Source: Pandoraea commovens | Lineage (GTDB): Bacteria > Pseudomonadota > Gammaproteobacteria > Burkholderiales > Burkholderiaceae | Direction of reading: 5' to 3' | Assembly: GCF_902459615.1 (NCBI RefSeq) | Contig: NZ_CABPSA010000002.1 | Coordinates: 620,001-684,000 of the forward strand | Length of the DNA: 64,000 bases | Shown: positions 50,777 to 60,057 of the stretch, piece after piece | Numbering within the stretch: the first letter of the stretch is position 1 | How the letters are laid out: every line of letters starts with the position of its first letter | Notes under the pieces: generated by a model | Told to the model about the DNA's origin: nothing | Database searches by the model: none | Seen by the model: the letters and a program-made list of their open reading frames with translations, nothing else | Program-made: the position numbers and the translations under genes

Positions 50777-52105
50777 ATGAACATGAAAGACCTGAATCTC
50801 GATATGACGGCGTTCTGGATGCCGTTCACCAACAACCGTCAGTTCAAGAGCTCGCCGCGCCTGTTGGTCAAGGCCGAAGGCATGCACTACACGTCGTCGG
50901 ACAATCGTCAGATTCTCGACGGCACCGCCGGTCTCTGGTGCGTGAACGCTGGTCACTGCCGCACCGAGATCGTCGAAGCGATCCGTCAGCAGGCCGGTGA
51001 GATGGACTTTGCACCGACGTTCCAGATGGGACACCCGAAGGCGTTTGAAGCGGCGGCCAAGATTGCCGAGATCACGCCGCAGGGTCTCGACCGTGTGTTC
51101 TTCACGAACTCGGGGTCGGAGTCGGTCGACACCGCACTCAAGATCGCGCTCGCCTATCACCGCGCACGCGGCGAAGGCCAGCGTACGCGCCTCATCGGTC
51201 GTGAGCGCGGCTATCACGGCGTGGGCTTCGGCGGAATCTCGGTCGGCGGCATCTCGCCCAACCGCAAGGCGTACTCCGGCCAACTGCTGCCTGCCGTCGA
51301 CCATCTCCCGCACACGCTCAACATCAAGGAAGCCGCCTTCACCAAGGGGCAGCCGACGTGGGGCGCGCATCTGGCCGACGAACTGGAGCGCATCGTCACG
51401 CTGCATGACGCGTCGACCATCGCTGCCGTGATCGTCGAGCCGCTGGCCGGTTCCACCGGTGTGCTGGTGCCGCCGCAAGGCTATCTGCAAAAGCTGCGCG
51501 AGATCTGCGACAAGCACGGCATCCTGCTGATTTTCGACGAAGTCATCACCGGCCTGGGCCGCCTCGGCAAGCCGTTCGCCGCGCAGTACTTCGGCGTGAC
51601 GCCGGATATCATCACGATGGCCAAGGGCGTGAACAACGCGGCCGTGCCGATGGGCGCCGTCGCTGTGAAGACGTCTGTGCACGACACCATCGTCGACGCC
51701 GGTAACACGGGCGCCATCGAGTTCTTCCACGGCTACACCTACTCGGGGCACCCGCTGGCGGCCGCCGCTGCCTGCGCTGCACTCGACGTCTACAAGAACG
51801 ACGGCCTGTTCGAGCGCGCCGCCAAGCTCGCCCCGCACTTCGAAAAATCGATCCACGGTCTGCGCGACCTGCCGAACGTCGTCGACATTCGCAACCTCGG
51901 TATGGTTGGCGGCATCGAACTGTCGACGCGCGACGGCAAGCCCGGCGCCCGTGCGCACGAGATCTTCGTCAAGTGTTTCGAGAAGGGCGCGCTGATCCGT
52001 TACACCGGCGACATCCTCGCGTTCTCGCCGCCGCTCATCATCAGCGAAGCGCAGATCGACGAGTTGTTCGGCATCGTCGCGGAAGCCATCCGCGAGACCG
52101 CATAA
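50777..52105 (+). CDS. Beta-alanine--pyruvate (omega-amino acid) transaminase
   Basis: 442 residues from the ATG giving MNMKDLNLDMTAFWMPFTNNRQFKSSPRLLVKAEGMHYTS, the start of the omega-amino-acid:pyruvate aminotransferase group. Class III PLP enzyme: FFTNSGSESVDTALKIALAYHR, GRERGYHGVGFGGISVGG, LIFDEVITGLGRLG, Lys in DIITMAKGVNNAAVPMGAV, and HGYTYSGHPLAAAAACAAL. Converts beta-alanine to malonate semialdehyde; mmsA follows 49 bases on and takes the product to acetyl-CoA. Confidence 0.94.
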   Translation: MNMKDLNLDMTAFWMPFTNNRQFKSSPRLLVKAEGMHYTSSDNRQILDGTAGLWCVNAGHCRTEIVEAIRQQAGEMDFAPTFQMGHPKAFEAAAKIAEITPQGLDRVFFTNSGSESVDTALKIALAYHRARGEGQRTRLIGRERGYHGVGFGGISVGGISPNRKAYSGQLLPAVDHLPHTLNIKEAAFTKGQPTWGAHLADELERIVTLHDASTIAAVIVEPLAGSTGVLVPPQGYLQKLREICDKHGILLIFDEVITGLGRLGKPFAAQYFGVTPDIITMAKGVNNAAVPMGAVAVKTSVHDTIVDAGNTGAIEFFHGYTYSGHPLAAAAACAALDVYKNDGLFERAAKLAPHFEKSIHGLRDLPNVVDIRNLGMVGGIELSTRDGKPGARAHEIFVKCFEKGALIRYTGDILAFSPPLIISEAQIDELFGIVAEAIRETA

Positions 52106-52154
52106 GCGGGCCCCCCGCAACACCTGAATTCACAAAGTATTTACGGAAATCGAC

Positions 52155-53681
52155 ATGAACCAACGAGTCAGCACCGAACGTATCGAGCATTGGATTGGCG
52201 GCGCAAGCGTCCCATCGGGTGAAGCCGAACTGCGCTTTGGCGAAGTGACGAACCCGGCGACCGGCGAAGTGATTCGTCAGGTGGCGCTGGGCGGTACGAA
52301 GGACGTCGCAACGGCTGTCGCCGCCGCGCGTGCTGCGCTTCCGGGCTGGCGCGCCACGCCGCCGATGAAGCGCGCTCGCGTGATGATGAAGTACCGCGAA
52401 CTGCTTGAGACGAACCGCGAAGCGCTTGTGCAACTGATCACGCAGGAACACGGCAAGACGCTCGACGACGCCCGTGGCGAAGTCACGCGTGGCATCGAAG
52501 TGGTCGAGTTCGCCATCGGTATCCCGCATCTGCTCAAGGGCGAGATTGCACCGCAGGTCGGCACCGGCGTCGATACGTACTCGATCCATCAGCCGGTGGG
52601 TGTGTGCGCAGGCATCACCCCGTTCAACTTCCCGGCCATGGTGCCGCTGTGGATGTTCCCGATGGCTGTGGCGTGCGGCAACACGTTCGTGCTCAAGCCG
52701 TCGGAAAAGGTGCCGTCGGCGGCGCTGCTGCTGGTGCGTCTGGCCAAGGACGCCGGTCTGCCCGATGGCGTGCTGAACGTGGTGAACGGCGACAAGGCCG
52801 CGGTCGATGCGCTGCTTACGCACCCGGACGTGAACGCCGTGTCGTTCGTCGGCTCCACGCCGATTGCGCAATACATCTACAGCACGGCGTCGGCACACGG
52901 CAAGCGCGTGCAGGCGCTTGGCGGCGCGAAGAACCACGGCGTGGTCATGCCGGATGCCGATCTCGATTTCACCGTCGACGCACTGATCGGCGCAGCGTAC
53001 GGTTCCGCTGGCGAGCGCTGCATGGCGATCTCGGTGGCCGTTGCGGTGGGTGATGTGGCCGACCAGTTGGTGGCTCGTCTCGCACAAGCCGCGAAGGCGC
53101 TGCCGGTCGGCGATGGCACCGACCCCGTCGCGCAAATGGGACCGCTCATCACGCGTGTGCATTGCGACAAGGTGAAGGGCTTCGTCGATGCCGGTGTGGA
53201 CGAAGGCGCGAAGCTCGTGGTGGACGGTCGAGGCCTGAAGGTCGCCCAGCGCGACGACGGCTTCTTCATCGGCCCGTGCCTGTTCGATAACGTCACGCCG
53301 GAAATGTCGATCTATCGCAACGAGATCTTCGGGCCGGTGCTGTCGGTCGTGCGTGTGAACACGCTGGAAGAGGCGATTGCGCTCATCAACCGCAATCCGT
53401 ATGCGAACGGCACGGCAGTGTTCACGACGTCGGGTGGTGCTGCGCGTCGCTTTGAGGACGAAATCGAAGTCGGCATGGTCGGCGTGAACGTGCCGATTCC
53501 GGTGCCGGTCTCGTACTTCTCGTTCGGTGGCTGGCGCAATTCGCTGTTCGGCGATCAGCACATTTACGGGCCGGAGTCGGTGCGCTTCTACACGCGCTCG
53601 AAGGTGGTCACGCGTCGCTGGTCGGAGGGACGTCCGGCGAACGCCACGTCGTCGCTCGTCATGCCGACGCTCGGTCAGTAA
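52155..53681 (+). CDS. mmsA: (Methyl)malonate-semialdehyde dehydrogenase, CoA-acylating
   Basis: 508 residues. ALDH superfamily, MmsA branch: WIGGASVPS, TPFNFPAMVPLWMFPMAVACGNTFVLKPSEKVPSAA, FVGSTPIAQYIYSTASAHGKRVQALGGAKNHGVVMPDAD, catalytic Cys in GAAYGSAGERCMAISVAV, and FFKSKVVTRRW-like FYTRSKVVTRRW at the end. Makes acetyl-CoA from malonate semialdehyde (or propionyl-CoA from the methyl form). With the preceding transaminase it forms a beta-alanine catabolic operon. Confidence 0.95.
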   Translation: MNQRVSTERIEHWIGGASVPSGEAELRFGEVTNPATGEVIRQVALGGTKDVATAVAAARAALPGWRATPPMKRARVMMKYRELLETNREALVQLITQEHGKTLDDARGEVTRGIEVVEFAIGIPHLLKGEIAPQVGTGVDTYSIHQPVGVCAGITPFNFPAMVPLWMFPMAVACGNTFVLKPSEKVPSAALLLVRLAKDAGLPDGVLNVVNGDKAAVDALLTHPDVNAVSFVGSTPIAQYIYSTASAHGKRVQALGGAKNHGVVMPDADLDFTVDALIGAAYGSAGERCMAISVAVAVGDVADQLVARLAQAAKALPVGDGTDPVAQMGPLITRVHCDKVKGFVDAGVDEGAKLVVDGRGLKVAQRDDGFFIGPCLFDNVTPEMSIYRNEIFGPVLSVVRVNTLEEAIALINRNPYANGTAVFTTSGGAARRFEDEIEVGMVGVNVPIPVPVSYFSFGGWRNSLFGDQHIYGPESVRFYTRSKVVTRRWSEGRPANATSSLVMPTLGQ

Positions 53682-53703
53682 GTCGTCAGCTTCAGCGCGA
53701 TGC

Positions 53704-53742
53704 AAAAACGCCGTCCCGGGGCGCCCGGCGACGGCGTTTTTT
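53704..53742. terminator. Bidirectional intrinsic terminator, mmsA/pxpA
   Basis: AAAACGCCGTC and GACGGCGTTTT pair around a GC-rich loop; T6 follows on the plus strand and A5 precedes, so it serves both convergent operons. Confidence 0.88.
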
Positions 53743-53769
53743 AAGCGTCGACGATGATTGTGTGAGCGA

Positions 53770-54513
53770 TCAGCGCACCGGCGCGATCTCGATGCCTTCG
53801 TCCAGCAGGAAACTACGGATGCGCTGCGCGAATTCGAGCGCGTGTTCGCCGTCGCCATGCAGACAGACGGTCTGCGCCTGGATCGGGACGAGCGTGCCGT
53901 CGATGGCGCGCACGCGCTGCGCCTGCACCATCATTAGCGTTTGCGCGAGGGCGTCCTCTTCGCGCTCGATCAGCGCGCCGGGGGTGCCGCGTTTGACCAG
54001 CGAGCCGTCCGGGTTGTAGCCACGGTCGGCAAACACTTCCTCGACGGCTTGCATGCCCGCCGCGCGTGCCGCCTTCACCAGTTCGCCGCCCGCCAGACCG
54101 TAGACGGCGAGATCGGTGTCGAAAGCGCGAATCGCTTCGACCAGTGTTTCGGCCAGCGCGGGGTCGCGCGCCGCCTGATTGTAGAGTGCCCCGTGGGGCT
54201 TCACGTGCGTGAGCCAGCCGCCTTGCGCGCGCACCATCGCCGCGAGCGCGCCGATCTGATACAGCATTCCGGCACGGATTTCGTCGAGCGGTAGCTGCAT
54301 TTCGGTGCGTCCGAAATTCTCGCGGTCGGGGAAGCTGGGATGTGCGCCGATGGCCACACCGTTCTCCAGCGCCCAGCGCACCACTTGCTGCATCGTGCCA
54401 GCATCGCCCGCATGCCAGCCGCACGCCACATTGGCCGAGCTGACCAGCGCGAGCAGCGCTTCGTCGTAATCGCAACCTTCTCCGAGGTCGACGTTCAGGT
54501 CGATCTTCATCAT
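53770..54513 (-). CDS. pxpA: 5-oxoprolinase subunit A (LamB/YcsF family)
   Basis: 247 residues. [68 protein letters not shown] and [11 protein letters not shown] are the family core; [23 protein letters not shown] and [14 protein letters not shown] near the end. With PxpB and PxpC it forms the ATP-dependent 5-oxoprolinase that opens pyroglutamate to glutamate. Last of the operon, 48 bases after pxpC. Confidence 0.95.
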   Translation of the reverse strand: MMKIDLNVDLGEGCDYDEALLALVSSANVACGWHAGDAGTMQQVVRWALENGVAIGAHPSFPDRENFGRTEMQLPLDEIRAGMLYQIGALAAMVRAQGGWLTHVKPHGALYNQAARDPALAETLVEAIRAFDTDLAVYGLAGGELVKAARAAGMQAVEEVFADRGYNPDGSLVKRGTPGALIEREEDALAQTLMMVQAQRVRAIDGTLVPIQAQTVCLHGDGEHALEFAQRIRSFLLDEGIEIAPVR

Positions 54514-54561
54514 GCGTTCTCCCGCGGGGACAGCCTGTCCTGCGTGTTCAAGTCTGCGTAT

Positions 54562-55575
54562 TCAAGTGCGTTTGCGCGTAATGGCCGGTACCTTCGGCGT
54601 ACCCAGAATGCCGCGGTCGTGCCAGGCGAGTGCGCGTTCGATCTGGTCAAGATAGCGCAGTTGCTCACGCAACGCTTCACGTGCCTCGGCAGCGGTGCAT
54701 TCCGAAAAGTAAAGCGTGCTGCCGAGCCGTGCCTGCCCGAGCCGCCAGAGGTCGGCCGTGATGACCGTGCCGATCTTCGGATAGCCGCCGGTCGTCTGCG
54801 CATCGGCCAGCAGAATGATCGGCTGGCCCGACGGCGGTACCTGAACCACACCCGGCAACACGCCGTGCGAGAGCAGGTCGTGCATGCGATTCTTCTTGCG
54901 CGCAAGCGGCTCCGGGCCGGACAGGCGATAACCCATGCGGTTGCTGTTGGGCGTGACCTGCCACGGGTTCTCCCAGAAGCTTTTGTGCGTGACGGACGTG
55001 AAGTCGTCGTATTCCGGGCCGGGCAACACGCGCACGCGGTGTGCGAGCGGGTCGGACAGCCACAGCGGCGGGCGCACGCCCAGCGGTTCGGCCTTGCGTG
55101 CGGCGGCGCTCGGGTGGCCGATGGCGATGCGGTCGCCGTCATGCAGCGCGCGACCCTCGAAGCCGCCGAAGCCACCGTTCAGATCGGTGCTGCGCGAGCC
55201 GAGCGTTTCGGGCACGTCGATGCCACCGGCCACGGCCAGATAGGTTCGCATGCCGAAGCGCGAGGGGCGCAACGTCAGCGTCTGGCCTTTTGCGACGGGG
55301 AAGCGCCACCACGACCATACGGGGGTGCCGTCGAGATCGGCGTGGCAGTCTGCGCCTGTCAGCGCCACGAGGGTGGCCGATGTGAAACGCATCGCGCACG
55401 TCCCCATCGTGATTTCGAGGGTGGCGGTGTTCTGGTCGTTGCCGACAAGCCGGTTGGCGACGGCGCAAGCGAGCGGGTCGAGGGCGCCGCCGCTGGCGAC
55501 GCCGAATGCCCGCTGATGGGTTCGGCCCAGGTCCTGAACGGTGGTGAGCAGGCCGGCACGCTGGATGTCGATCAC
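54562..55575 (-). CDS. pxpC: 5-oxoprolinase subunit C (biotin-dependent carboxyltransferase-like)
   Basis: 337 residues. MIDIQRAGLLTTVQDLGRTHQRAFGVASGGALDPLACAVANRLVGNDQNTATLEITMGTCAMRF is the KipA/PxpC start; later ENPWQVTPNSNRMGYRLSGPEPL and VQVPPSGQPIILLADAQTTGGYPKIGTVITAD. Overlaps pxpB (ATGA). A near-perfect 14-bp tandem duplication (54541-54568) covers its stop. Confidence 0.95.
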   Translation of the reverse strand: MIDIQRAGLLTTVQDLGRTHQRAFGVASGGALDPLACAVANRLVGNDQNTATLEITMGTCAMRFTSATLVALTGADCHADLDGTPVWSWWRFPVAKGQTLTLRPSRFGMRTYLAVAGGIDVPETLGSRSTDLNGGFGGFEGRALHDGDRIAIGHPSAAARKAEPLGVRPPLWLSDPLAHRVRVLPGPEYDDFTSVTHKSFWENPWQVTPNSNRMGYRLSGPEPLARKKNRMHDLLSHGVLPGVVQVPPSGQPIILLADAQTTGGYPKIGTVITADLWRLGQARLGSTLYFSECTAAEAREALREQLRYLDQIERALAWHDRGILGTPKVPAITRKRT

Positions 55576-56234
55576 AGGTCGAGACTCGCGATAGTGAAGC
55601 GCACGCGGTCGCCCGGCGCCAGCAGGGCGGGGGGCGTCGCAGCAGGGTCGAACAGGGCGCTGGTGGCGTGGCCGATGATCTGCCAGCCGCCGGGCGATTT
55701 GAGCGGATAGATGCCGGTCTGATTGCCGCCGATGCCCACCGAACCGGCGGGCACGGACAACCGGGGCTCTGCGCGACGCGGCGCGGCAATCGAATCGTCC
55801 AATCCGCCCAGATAGGCGAAGCCCGGCTGGAAGCCGAGGAAGTAGACGATGTACTCCGGCGCAGTGTGGCGCTGCACGACCGTTTTCGGTTGCAGGCGCG
55901 CATGCTTGGCGACGTCTGCGAGATCCGGGCCGTGCTTGCCGCCGTAGTGGACGGGAATCTCGATGTCGCGTCCGACTTCTCCGGCGACCGGCTGCGTCTG
56001 CCAGGCCTCGCGCAACCGCTCGCTCAGCACGTCGATATCGGTGGCGAGCGGGTCGAAGAGCAGTGTGAGGTTGTTCATGCCGGGTACGACTTCACGCACG
56101 TCGGGCCAGTCGCGGGCCAGCGTCGCTACGTGCCAGACGCGGCGCTGCGTAGCGAGATTGGCCGAAGTGGGGCTGGTGCCCGCTTCACACACGAGCGCGC
56201 TGTCGCCGAGCGGCAGGATCTTGAGCGTTGTCAT
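55572..56234 (-). CDS. pxpB: 5-oxoprolinase subunit B (KipI family)
   Basis: 220 residues. VREVVPGMNNLTLLFDP, IPVHYGGKHGPDLADVAKHA, YIVYFLGFQPGFAYLGGLDDSIAAPRRAEPRLSVPAGSVGIGGNQTGIYPLKSPGGWQIIGHA are the PxpB/KipI hallmarks. It starts 3 bases after the cyclo-ligase stop, so the folate gene and pxpBCA look cotranscribed. Confidence 0.95.
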   Translation of the reverse strand: MTTLKILPLGDSALVCEAGTSPTSANLATQRRVWHVATLARDWPDVREVVPGMNNLTLLFDPLATDIDVLSERLREAWQTQPVAGEVGRDIEIPVHYGGKHGPDLADVAKHARLQPKTVVQRHTAPEYIVYFLGFQPGFAYLGGLDDSIAAPRRAEPRLSVPAGSVGIGGNQTGIYPLKSPGGWQIIGHATSALFDPAATPPALLAPGDRVRFTIASLDL

Positions 56235-56237
56235 GAA

Positions 56238-56900
56238 TTAGCGTGAGTTGCCGGGAGGGCGGGCGTAGGTGGCCGATTCCGTCACGATGACGTCGAGCGC
56301 CAGATCGTGCGCTTCGGCGTTGAGGTCCTGAACTTCGAGCAGGTCGTAGGCGACGCCGAGCGTTTGCGGGGCGGGCTTCATCGCGTGCAGGGTGCGGTCG
56401 TAGAAACCCCCGCCGTAGCCGAGACGCAGGCCGTCGCGCGTGAAGCCGACACAGGGCACCAGGAGCAGGTCGGGAACCAGCACTTCGGTGTCGCGCGGGA
56501 CCGGAATGCGGTAGCGGCCTTCCATCATGGGCGTGTCGGGTGTCCAGCGATGGAAGACGAGCGGCGAGGCCGGGGCGGTGACGACCGGTAAGGCGGCGAA
56601 TCTGGGCGTATCGGGCGACGCAGCGGCCAGCCATGCGGCGACGACGTCGCGCGCGTCGAATTCGTCCTGAATGGGCCAGTAAAAGCCGATGCAGCGCGGG
56701 GCGCAGTGCGAAAGTTCTTCGGCCAGCCGGGTGGCGAGTGCAGCGTCACGCCCGGCGCGTGCGTCGAGGGTGCTGCGGGCGTCGAGCAACGCGCGGCGCA
56801 ACAGGGCTTTCGCGCGTGCGTTCTCAGACGTTGCGTCCGCCCCATTTCCAGACGTCTGGGCCGCCGATTGGGCGGGGTCCCGTGCTATGCTTGAATTCAC
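56238..56900 (-). CDS. 5-formyltetrahydrofolate cyclo-ligase
   Basis: 220 residues from GTG; the first ~25 residues are a Ser/Ala-rich extension, so a later start is possible. Core: LRRALLDAR, IGFYWPIQDEFDARDVVAAWL, GRYRIPVPRDTEVLVPDLLLVPCVGFTRDGLRLGYGGGFYDRTLHAMKP, and GVAYDLLEVQDL. Recycles 5-formyl-THF to methenyl-THF with ATP. Divergent from the lytic transglycosylase gene with only 23 bases between. Confidence 0.94.
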   Translation of the reverse strand: MNSSIARDPAQSAAQTSGNGADATSENARAKALLRRALLDARSTLDARAGRDAALATRLAEELSHCAPRCIGFYWPIQDEFDARDVVAAWLAAASPDTPRFAALPVVTAPASPLVFHRWTPDTPMMEGRYRIPVPRDTEVLVPDLLLVPCVGFTRDGLRLGYGGGFYDRTLHAMKPAPQTLGVAYDLLEVQDLNAEAHDLALDVIVTESATYARPPGNSR

Positions 56901-56923
56901 TTTTTACCCGACGCTCCACGAAG

Positions 56924-58930
56924 ATGTCCGAACGTTTGACCCGAGTATATCGCGCCGCCGCGCTCGCCCTGACCGCTGCCGCGCTGGTGGCCTGCAGCAC
57001 GACCCAGGCGACAGGGCGTCCCAAGGCTCAGTCGGCGGCAAGCCGCTCGGCGCCGTCGGCCGATGCGCTGTCGCAGCGCTCGCCGGACGACATCTTCGTC
57101 CAGCTGCGCGAAGCGGCCCGTAGCAACGACGCACCGCGCGCCGCCGCACTCGCGGCCATGCTCACCGACTACGACGTGCCGTCGTACGTCCAGTATTTCC
57201 AGATCAAGCCGCGCATGTTCGACCGTTCGGGCAAGGCGCTGCTCGATGCACCCGACGACGATATCCGCGCCTTCTTGCGCACGTATGACGGTCAGGCCAT
57301 TGCCGATCGCATGCGCAACGACTGGCTGCTCGTGCTGGGCAAGCGCCACGACTGGCGCACGTTCGACGCCGAATATCCGAAGTTCGCCCTCGACGACGAC
57401 ACCCAGGTCAAGTGCTATGCGCTGATGTCGCGTGCCTCGCGCGGGGAGAACGTCACGCAAGCCGCCATCGATCTTCTGACCACGCCGAAGAACTACGGCG
57501 AGGGTTGCATCGACATGATCAATACACTGGCCGCGAGCGGCCAGTTGCCGCGTCAGGAAGTCTGGCATCAGATTCGTCTGGCGTACGAGGAGAACTACAC
57601 CTCGCTGGGCAAGCAGATTGCCGATGCGCTGGGTACGGCGCGTCCGGACGACTCGCTGCTCGACATGGCGGCTTCGCGTCCGGCGCAGATTCTGGCACGC
57701 GGCGTGGATGGCTCGGAGGCGTCGCGTCAACTGGCGCTACTCGCCACCGTGCGCATGGCCCGCTCGGACGCCATGCTCGCCGCGAGCAGCTTCAGCAGCA
57801 TCGCGGGCAACCTGTCAAAGGACGAACGTGCCATCGGCTGGGGCGCGATCGGCATGCGCGGTGCGCTCTCGCAGAACCCGATGGCGATCAGCTGGTATCG
57901 TCAGGCGGGCAACGCCAAGCTCTCGAACACGGCCCAGGAATGGAAGATTCGTGCCGCATTGCGCGCAGGTGACTGGAATCTCGTGCGCACGGGCATCGAA
58001 GCGATGCCGGCCGCGTTGCGCGACGACGGTGTCTGGACTTATTGGTACGGTCGCGCGCTGCGCGAAGCCGGGCAGGGCGACGCCGCGCGTGCACAGTTCC
58101 AGAAGATCGCGTCGCAACCGAACTTCTACGGTCAACTGGCGAACGAGGAACTGGGTAACAAGACGATGCTGCCGCCGAGTACGGTGGTCACGCGTGCCGA
58201 GATTGACGCCAACCGCTCGAACGCCGGTTTCCTGCGCGCCGCCAAGTTCTACGACATGGGGCTGCGCTTCGAAGGCAACCGCGAGTGGAACTGGGAATTG
58301 CGCAACATGACCGACCGTCAGTTGATCGCTGCGGCTCAGTACGCCAACGGTATCGAACTGTTCGACCGCGCGGTGAATACGGCGGATCGCACGAAGGTGG
58401 AACACGACTTCTCGCTGCGCTATCTGATGCCGTTCCGCGACAAGGTCGATCGCTTCTCCAAGATCGTCGATCTCGACGAAGCATGGGCATACGGCCTGAT
58501 CCGTCAGGAATCGCGTTTCATCATCAATGCCCGTTCGTCCGCCGGCGCCGGTGGCCTGATGCAGGTAATGCCCGCCACGGCGAAGATGGTCGCCAAGCAG
58601 ATCGGCATCGACTACAGCCCGGGCATGATGCACGACATCGATACCAATATCCGTCTGGGTACGAGCTACCTGTCGGATATTTATAACAAGTTCGACGGCT
58701 CGGCCGTACTCGCGTCGGCCGGATACAACGCCGGTCCGGGACGGCCGCGCACGTGGCGCTCCACCCTCGACCGCCCGGTCGAAGGCGCGATCTTCGCTGA
58801 GACGATTCCGTTCAACGAGACGCGTCAGTATGTCGAGAACGTGTTGTCGAATACGACGTATTACTCGGCCATCATCACGGGCCGTCCGCAATCGCTCAAG
58901 GAGCGGCTCGGCGTCATCCTGCCCCAGTGA
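56924..58930 (+). CDS. slt: Soluble-type lytic transglycosylase, lipoprotein
   Basis: 668 residues. Lipobox LVAC with Cys24 suggests an outer-membrane lipoprotein. A long alpha-superhelical (TPR-like) region is followed by the SLT domain near 525-620: EAWAYGLIRQESRFIINARSSAGAGGLMQVMPATAKMVAKQIG, with the catalytic Glu in RQES, then LGTSYLSDIYNKFDGSAVLASAGYNAGPGRPRTWR and ETRQYVENVL. Cleaves murein to anhydromuropeptides, which AmpG (14.4 kb) would recover. ATG chosen at 56924 for the lipoprotein signal. Confidence 0.94.
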   Translation: MSERLTRVYRAAALALTAAALVACSTTQATGRPKAQSAASRSAPSADALSQRSPDDIFVQLREAARSNDAPRAAALAAMLTDYDVPSYVQYFQIKPRMFDRSGKALLDAPDDDIRAFLRTYDGQAIADRMRNDWLLVLGKRHDWRTFDAEYPKFALDDDTQVKCYALMSRASRGENVTQAAIDLLTTPKNYGEGCIDMINTLAASGQLPRQEVWHQIRLAYEENYTSLGKQIADALGTARPDDSLLDMAASRPAQILARGVDGSEASRQLALLATVRMARSDAMLAASSFSSIAGNLSKDERAIGWGAIGMRGALSQNPMAISWYRQAGNAKLSNTAQEWKIRAALRAGDWNLVRTGIEAMPAALRDDGVWTYWYGRALREAGQGDAARAQFQKIASQPNFYGQLANEELGNKTMLPPSTVVTRAEIDANRSNAGFLRAAKFYDMGLRFEGNREWNWELRNMTDRQLIAAAQYANGIELFDRAVNTADRTKVEHDFSLRYLMPFRDKVDRFSKIVDLDEAWAYGLIRQESRFIINARSSAGAGGLMQVMPATAKMVAKQIGIDYSPGMMHDIDTNIRLGTSYLSDIYNKFDGSAVLASAGYNAGPGRPRTWRSTLDRPVEGAIFAETIPFNETRQYVENVLSNTTYYSAIITGRPQSLKERLGVILPQ

Positions 58931-58997
58931 CGGCCAATGGCTGTCCTCGGGGTATGGCCGGGTCCGCGAACCCATAGTCATAACGCGGAGGTGACGC

Positions 58998-59948
58998 ATG
59001 CGCTATAACGTTTGTGTCGTCGGTGGCACCGGCTTCATCGGCAGCCATCTGGTGGCCCGGCTGGTCACGCTGGGACACGCCGTGCGTCTGCCGACGCGGC
59101 GTGTCGAAGCCGCCAAGGCGCTCGGTGTGCTGCCCGGCGTGGAACTTGTCGAGTGCGACGTGCACGACCCGCGCGCCCTTGAGCGCGTGATCGCGGGCAG
59201 CGACGCTGTCATCAATCTCGTCGGTATTCTGCATAGCGACCGTGGCACGCCCTACGGCCGCGCGTTTGCACGGGCGCACGTGGAACTGCCACGCAAGATC
59301 GCGCAGGCTTGCAACGACCGTGGCGTTACCCGGCTGATCCACATGAGCGCGCTCGGCGCGGATTCGAACGGCCCGAGCATGTACCAGCGCTCGAAGGGCG
59401 ACGGCGAGGCGGTCATTCGTGAGTCGGGCATTGCGGCGACGATCTTCCGTCCGTCGGTGGTCTTCGGCCCCGGCGACCATTTCCTGAATACGTTTGCGAA
59501 GCTCCAACGGCGTCTGCCGGTGGTGCCGCTGGCCAGTGCGAACGCGCGCTTCCAGCCGATCTATGTGACGGACGTTGCGCAAGCGTTCGCACGAGCACTG
59601 GAATGCGACGCCACCATCGGCAAGACGTACGAACTCGGTGGGCCTGAGGTGTACACGCTCGAAGCGCTGGTGCGTTTCGCGGGTGCGGCCTGCGGCTGCG
59701 AGCGTCCCATTCTGCCGCTGCCGGACAGCACCGCACGGCTTCAGGCCGCGCTCTTCGAAAAGCTGCCGGGCGAGCCGATCATCACGCGCGACAATCTCGA
59801 TTCGATGACGGTCGATAACGTGCTGACCGGCCCGCTGGCCCCGGAACTCGATCTGACGCCGAACGGTCTGGAAATCGCCGTCGACTATCTCAACGGCGGC
59901 AACTGGGAAAAGCGGATGGCGGACTATCGCCGCTTCGCCGGACGCTAG
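58998..59948 (+). CDS. Complex I NDUFA9-like NAD-dependent epimerase/dehydratase
   Basis: 316 residues. Atypical SDR: VCVVGGTGFIGSHLVARLVTLGHAVRLPTRR, AVINLVGILHSDRGTPYGRAFARAHVELPRKIAQAC, MSALGADSNGPSMYQRSKGDGEAVIRESGIAATIFRPSVVFGPGDHFLNTFAKLQRRLPVVPLASANARFQPIYVTDVAQAF. The Ser-Tyr-Lys set is in altered form, as in this family. Known role in mitochondria is complex I stability; bacterial role is open (quinone or envelope linked). Confidence 0.9.
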   Translation: MRYNVCVVGGTGFIGSHLVARLVTLGHAVRLPTRRVEAAKALGVLPGVELVECDVHDPRALERVIAGSDAVINLVGILHSDRGTPYGRAFARAHVELPRKIAQACNDRGVTRLIHMSALGADSNGPSMYQRSKGDGEAVIRESGIAATIFRPSVVFGPGDHFLNTFAKLQRRLPVVPLASANARFQPIYVTDVAQAFARALECDATIGKTYELGGPEVYTLEALVRFAGAACGCERPILPLPDSTARLQAALFEKLPGEPIITRDNLDSMTVDNVLTGPLAPELDLTPNGLEIAVDYLNGGNWEKRMADYRRFAGR

Positions 59949-60057
59949 CGCCTACGCAACGCCGACGTTGCGCCGTCATACGCAACATCGCTTCATCGAT
60001 TCGCCATCACAAGCCAACGCGCGGCGCTCAGGCGCTGCGCGGGCAAAGAAGGTCCTC

